This document shows positions 17,708-18,902 of a stretch of 18,902 nucleotides of DNA, one piece after another. Both the position numbers and the translations under genes were made by a program. The notes under the pieces are model-generated. The model ran no database searches, was not told where the DNA came from, and was given only the letters and a program-made list of their open reading frames with translations. Each line of letters opens with the position of its first letter. Position 1 is the first letter of the stretch. Source of the DNA: Patescibacteria group bacterium (GTDB taxonomy: Bacteria > Patescibacteriota > Minisyncoccia > Phycocordibacterales > UBA2100); contig JANLHO010000029.1 of assembly GCA_024654485.1 (NCBI GenBank), positions 1 through 18,902 of the forward strand, given 5' to 3'.

Positions 17708-17755
17708 AGTATATACCATAGTACATACCATGGTATATACCACAGTACATACTAC
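17708..17755. repeat. Four tandem 12-bp repeats, consensus RGTAYATACCAY
   Basis: The units are AGTATATACCAT (17708-17719), AGTACATACCAT (17720-17731), GGTATATACCAC (17732-17743) and AGTACATACTAC (17744-17755). Units 1 and 3 resemble each other, as do 2 and 4, giving a 24-bp higher-order period. The block also contains the palindromes GTATATAC and ATACCATGGTAT. It is AT-rich against GC-rich surroundings and lies in the spacer before the DUF218 gene, starting 26 bases past the GtrA stop. Such direct repeats are usual for multi-site protein binding (operator or iteron); which protein is unknown. Confidence 0.85.
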
Positions 17756-17853
17756 GACACCTCATCGCCGTGTACTTAAGGTATGCGGCCGCACACCTTA
17801 AGTACACGATGCCCGGGGCTGGCTATATTTTTCCAAGAACGTCGTAGGTGTCG
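17755..17853. repeat. Outer 8-bp inverted repeat flanked by CTA, enclosing a long palindrome
   Basis: CGACACCT (17755-17762) and AGGTGTCG (17846-17853) are exact reverse complements and span 99 bp. CTA lies immediately outside both ends (17752-17754 and 17854-17856), which could be a 3-bp target duplication. An alternative pairing, CTACGAC with GTCGTAG, overlaps the same arms. This may be a second, unrelated small inverted-repeat element or a structured leader; the arms are short, so chance is not excluded. Confidence 0.45.
17770..17807. repeat. 38-bp near-perfect palindrome
   Basis: The arms GTGTACTTAAGGT (17770-17782) and ACCTTAAGTACAC (17795-17807) are exact reverse complements. The centre TGCGGCCGCA (17784-17793) is itself a palindrome, so only A17783/C17794 is unpaired in 38 bases. 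CATC (17763-17766) and GATG (17808-17811) extend it across a 3-base bulge. As RNA it would be a very stable hairpin; as DNA it could be a dimeric protein site or cruciform. No T-run follows directly (a T-run lies at 17828-17832), so it is not a standard intrinsic terminator, though it could still stop transcription from the GtrA group. Confidence 0.9.
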
Positions 17854-17896
17854 CTAAGATGCTCATTTCGCACTCATTTTTGTTCGGCAGTTTGTG

Positions 17897-17905
17897 TGGT
17901 ATAAC
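17897..17905 (+). promoter_or_regulatory. Candidate extended -10 promoter TGGTATAAC for the DUF218 gene
   Basis: TGG plus TATAAC (17900-17905) sits 39 bases before ATG 17945. A T-rich stretch (17877-17883) lies about 16-17 bases upstream in the -35 position but matches TTGACA poorly. Transcription from here would give a leader of about 30 bases holding the SD. The tandem repeats and palindrome lie upstream of it, where activators or repressors could act. Confidence 0.45.
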
Positions 17906-17933
17906 GCACGCGGTTCAATATAAGTCAAAAGGG

Positions 17934-17939
17934 AGGAGG
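17934..17939 (+). promoter_or_regulatory. Strong Shine-Dalgarno AGGAGG
   Basis: GGGAGGAGG (17931-17939) ends 5 bases before ATG 17945. It is the only convincing SD in the window, since other starts lack one, and it fixes the start of the DUF218-like gene. Confidence 0.85.
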
Positions 17940-17944
17940 CCGAG

Positions 17945-18559
17945 ATGGCCAAAACACCAGACTGCCGCATACTCGCGGTGCATGGGTATCCCATCGAGAA
18001 CGGGCTCCTCGGGCGTCGATTAAGCAGAATCTGTTTGGATGTCTGCGGCGCGGCGTACGAAATCCACGAGGAATATGACGTGGTGCTCCTGCTCGGCGGA
18101 TGGGACAATCCGTCGTTGCGAGCCGAGGTAACAATCGGCACAGCGATGCGTGATTACCTCGTTCGCTTGGGCATCCCGGCGGGCAAGATGATTACGGCGG
18201 CCGATGTCGTTGACTTGAGCGTATCTCGGCCGCCGTGCGATACGGCGGAGGAGGTAAGGCTTCTCGATAAATTCCTCGAGAAGCTGCACTCGCGCACTGT
18301 CAGCGTGCTGCAGGTGTGCGCAGAGCCGTGGTCTGGCCGTATTAAGCGCATTAACCGCGCACTCGGGGTGAACACGGACGGCATCATAGCCGTCAAGGTA
18401 TGGCTTCCCCCAGCACACCGCCTCATGCAACGGGTCGCCGACGCTCTGTCCGTTGTTGACCCGCTCGGTAAGGGTATCCCAGGATACCTGTTCCGCCGCA
18501 CGAGGAACAAAAGGGCGCGTGCGCTCGGCGGTGAGCACCTCAGGCCGCTCATTGAATGA
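17945..18559 (+). CDS. DUF218/YdcF-like protein
   Basis: 204 residues. DVVLLLGGW, then SLRAEVTIGTAMRDYLVRLGIPAGKMI and CDTAEEVRLLDKFL follow the DUF218 order: a GG turn after a hydrophobic strand, an acidic S/R-A-E helix cap, a helix ending in GIP, and a T-E-E helix. Members include YdcF and SanA; YdcF binds S-adenosylmethionine in vitro and SanA is linked to envelope integrity, but the family's chemistry is unsettled. Unlike SanA-type members this protein has no N-terminal membrane anchor. Its own promoter region, strong SD, tandem repeats upstream and a hairpin terminator downstream show a stand-alone unit regulated differently from its neighbours. No function beyond the family name is offered. 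Confidence 0.65.
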   Translation: MAKTPDCRILAVHGYPIENGLLGRRLSRICLDVCGAAYEIHEEYDVVLLLGGWDNPSLRAEVTIGTAMRDYLVRLGIPAGKMITAADVVDLSVSRPPCDTAEEVRLLDKFLEKLHSRTVSVLQVCAEPWSGRIKRINRALGVNTDGIIAVKVWLPPAHRLMQRVADALSVVDPLGKGIPGYLFRRTRNKRARALGGEHLRPLIE

Positions 18560-18569
18560 GTGGCGCACC

Positions 18570-18604
18570 AAACGACCGGACCTGCCCCGCAGGCTCGGTC
18601 GTTT
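18570..18604 (+). terminator. Rho-independent terminator-like hairpin
   Basis: AAACGACCG (18570-18578) pairs with CGGTCGTTT (18596-18604), and CCTGC (18581-18585) with GCAGG (18589-18593), around a CCC loop. One G-T pair and one A/C mismatch interrupt the stem. Only TTT plus CATCATT follows, so the U tract is short. It starts 10 bases after the DUF218 stop. Confidence 0.7.
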
Positions 18605-18621
18605 CATCATTCGGGCAGCGA

Positions 18622-18630
18622 TGCTATCAT
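18622..18630 (+). promoter_or_regulatory. Candidate extended -10 promoter TGCTATCAT
   Basis: TGC plus TATCAT (18625-18630) lies between the hairpin terminator and ATG 18644, 13 bases from the start codon. The only gap here for a promoter is these 39 bases, which makes this box credible despite no clear -35. Confidence 0.5.
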
Positions 18631-18643
18631 TCGCGCACTTGTC

Positions 18644-18902
18644 ATGGCAAAGAAAAAGACAGCCGTAATCATCGGCGCGGGGCCGGCGGGCTTGACCGCC
18701 GCGTACGAGCTACTGACGCGCACCGACATCCACGCAGTAGTCCTTGAGCGCGACCCGCGCTACGTGGGCGGTATCTCGCGCACCGTGGATTACAAAGGCA
18801 ACAAGATAGACATCGGCGGCCATCGCTTTTTCTCCAAGTCCGACAAGGTAATGCAGTGGTGGGCGAAGATGCTCCCCGTGAAGCTAGCCGAGGGTCAACA
18901 TG
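18644..18902 (+). CDS. FAD-dependent oxidoreductase (amine oxidase/UDP-galactopyranose mutase-like), 3' truncated by the window
   Basis: 86 codons are present and the frame is open to the window end. The dinucleotide-binding motif GAGPAGL is at 11-17 with the ribose-binding acid E35 (VLER). YVGGISRTV and DIGGHRFFSKSDKV follow, a combination found in the NAD(P)-binding Rossmann/FAD family of protoporphyrinogen oxidase-like and UGM-like proteins common in polysaccharide loci. It would bind FAD in the cytoplasm; whether it is a mutase, desaturase or oxidase depends on the missing part. There is no SD; a -10-like box 13 bases before the ATG suggests a near-leaderless message. Confidence 0.85.
   Translation, partial: MAKKKTAVIIGAGPAGLTAAYELLTRTDIHAVVLERDPRYVGGISRTVDYKGNKIDIGGHRFFSKSDKVMQWWAKMLPVKLAEGQH

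Noticed and set aside
17708..17807. Repeat block as a CRISPR array
   Set aside because: The units are 12 bp and directly adjacent with no unique spacers, and no cas genes are present.
17770..17807. Palindrome as a standard intrinsic terminator or an integron attC site
   Set aside because: No T-run follows directly, and the GTTRRRY/RYYYAAC core sites of attC are absent.

Overview
The window reads as one stretch of a surface-polysaccharide (glycoconjugate) locus. The DNA is GC-rich by eye and every credible gene is on the + strand. The organism is probably a bacterium of the Candidate Phyla Radiation (Patescibacteria), Parcubacteria-like. The reasons are compact genes with 4-bp ATGA overlaps, an almost complete lack of Shine-Dalgarno (SD) sequences, lysine/arginine-rich proteins, the gene mix, and a small inverted-repeat element whose ends translate to a peptide pattern I recall from Parcubacteria. 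This placement is inference. TGA is used as a normal stop, so the recoded SR1/Gracilibacteria code is not in use.

Layout. (1) Bases 1-2856: the C-terminal SAF domain of a NeuB-type nonulosonate synthase, two divergent ATP-grasp ligases and a minimal nucleotidyltransferase, tightly coupled. (2) Bases 2935-9790: a thiamine-diphosphate (ThDP) enzyme of the acetolactate synthase family, a class I aminotransferase, an SDR (short-chain dehydrogenase/reductase), a third ATP-grasp ligase and a GH57-type glycosidase. This looks like a route that builds and attaches an unusual amino or keto-acid substituent. (3) Bases 10029-17681: an ABC exporter of the lipid-linked oligosaccharide flippase type, a soluble NDP-sugar 4,6-dehydratase, a GT4 glycosyltransferase, a NodB-type deacetylase, an FkbM methyltransferase, a GT39/ArnT-like membrane glycosyltransferase and a GtrA protein. 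Together these would make, modify and export a glycan. (4) Bases 17682-18604: a repeat-rich spacer, a DUF218/YdcF-like gene with the only strong SD in the window, and a terminator-like hairpin. (5) From 18644: the start of an FAD-dependent amine-oxidase/UGM-like protein, cut by the window end.

The most striking observation is a 99-bp element with 14-bp perfect terminal inverted repeats (11820-11918), sitting exactly between the ABC exporter and the dehydratase. Removing it with one copy of the flanking GA restores an ATGA stop/start overlap and the N-terminus MKKRVLIVGAG. The element therefore seems to have inserted into the start codon of the dehydratase and supplied a replacement start. The second striking region is the spacer 17682-17944. 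It holds four tandem 12-bp repeats, then a 38-bp near-perfect palindrome nested in an outer inverted repeat. A third pattern is extended -10-like boxes (TGCTAnnnT) only 9-15 bases before several start codons, suggesting leaderless or near-leaderless transcripts.
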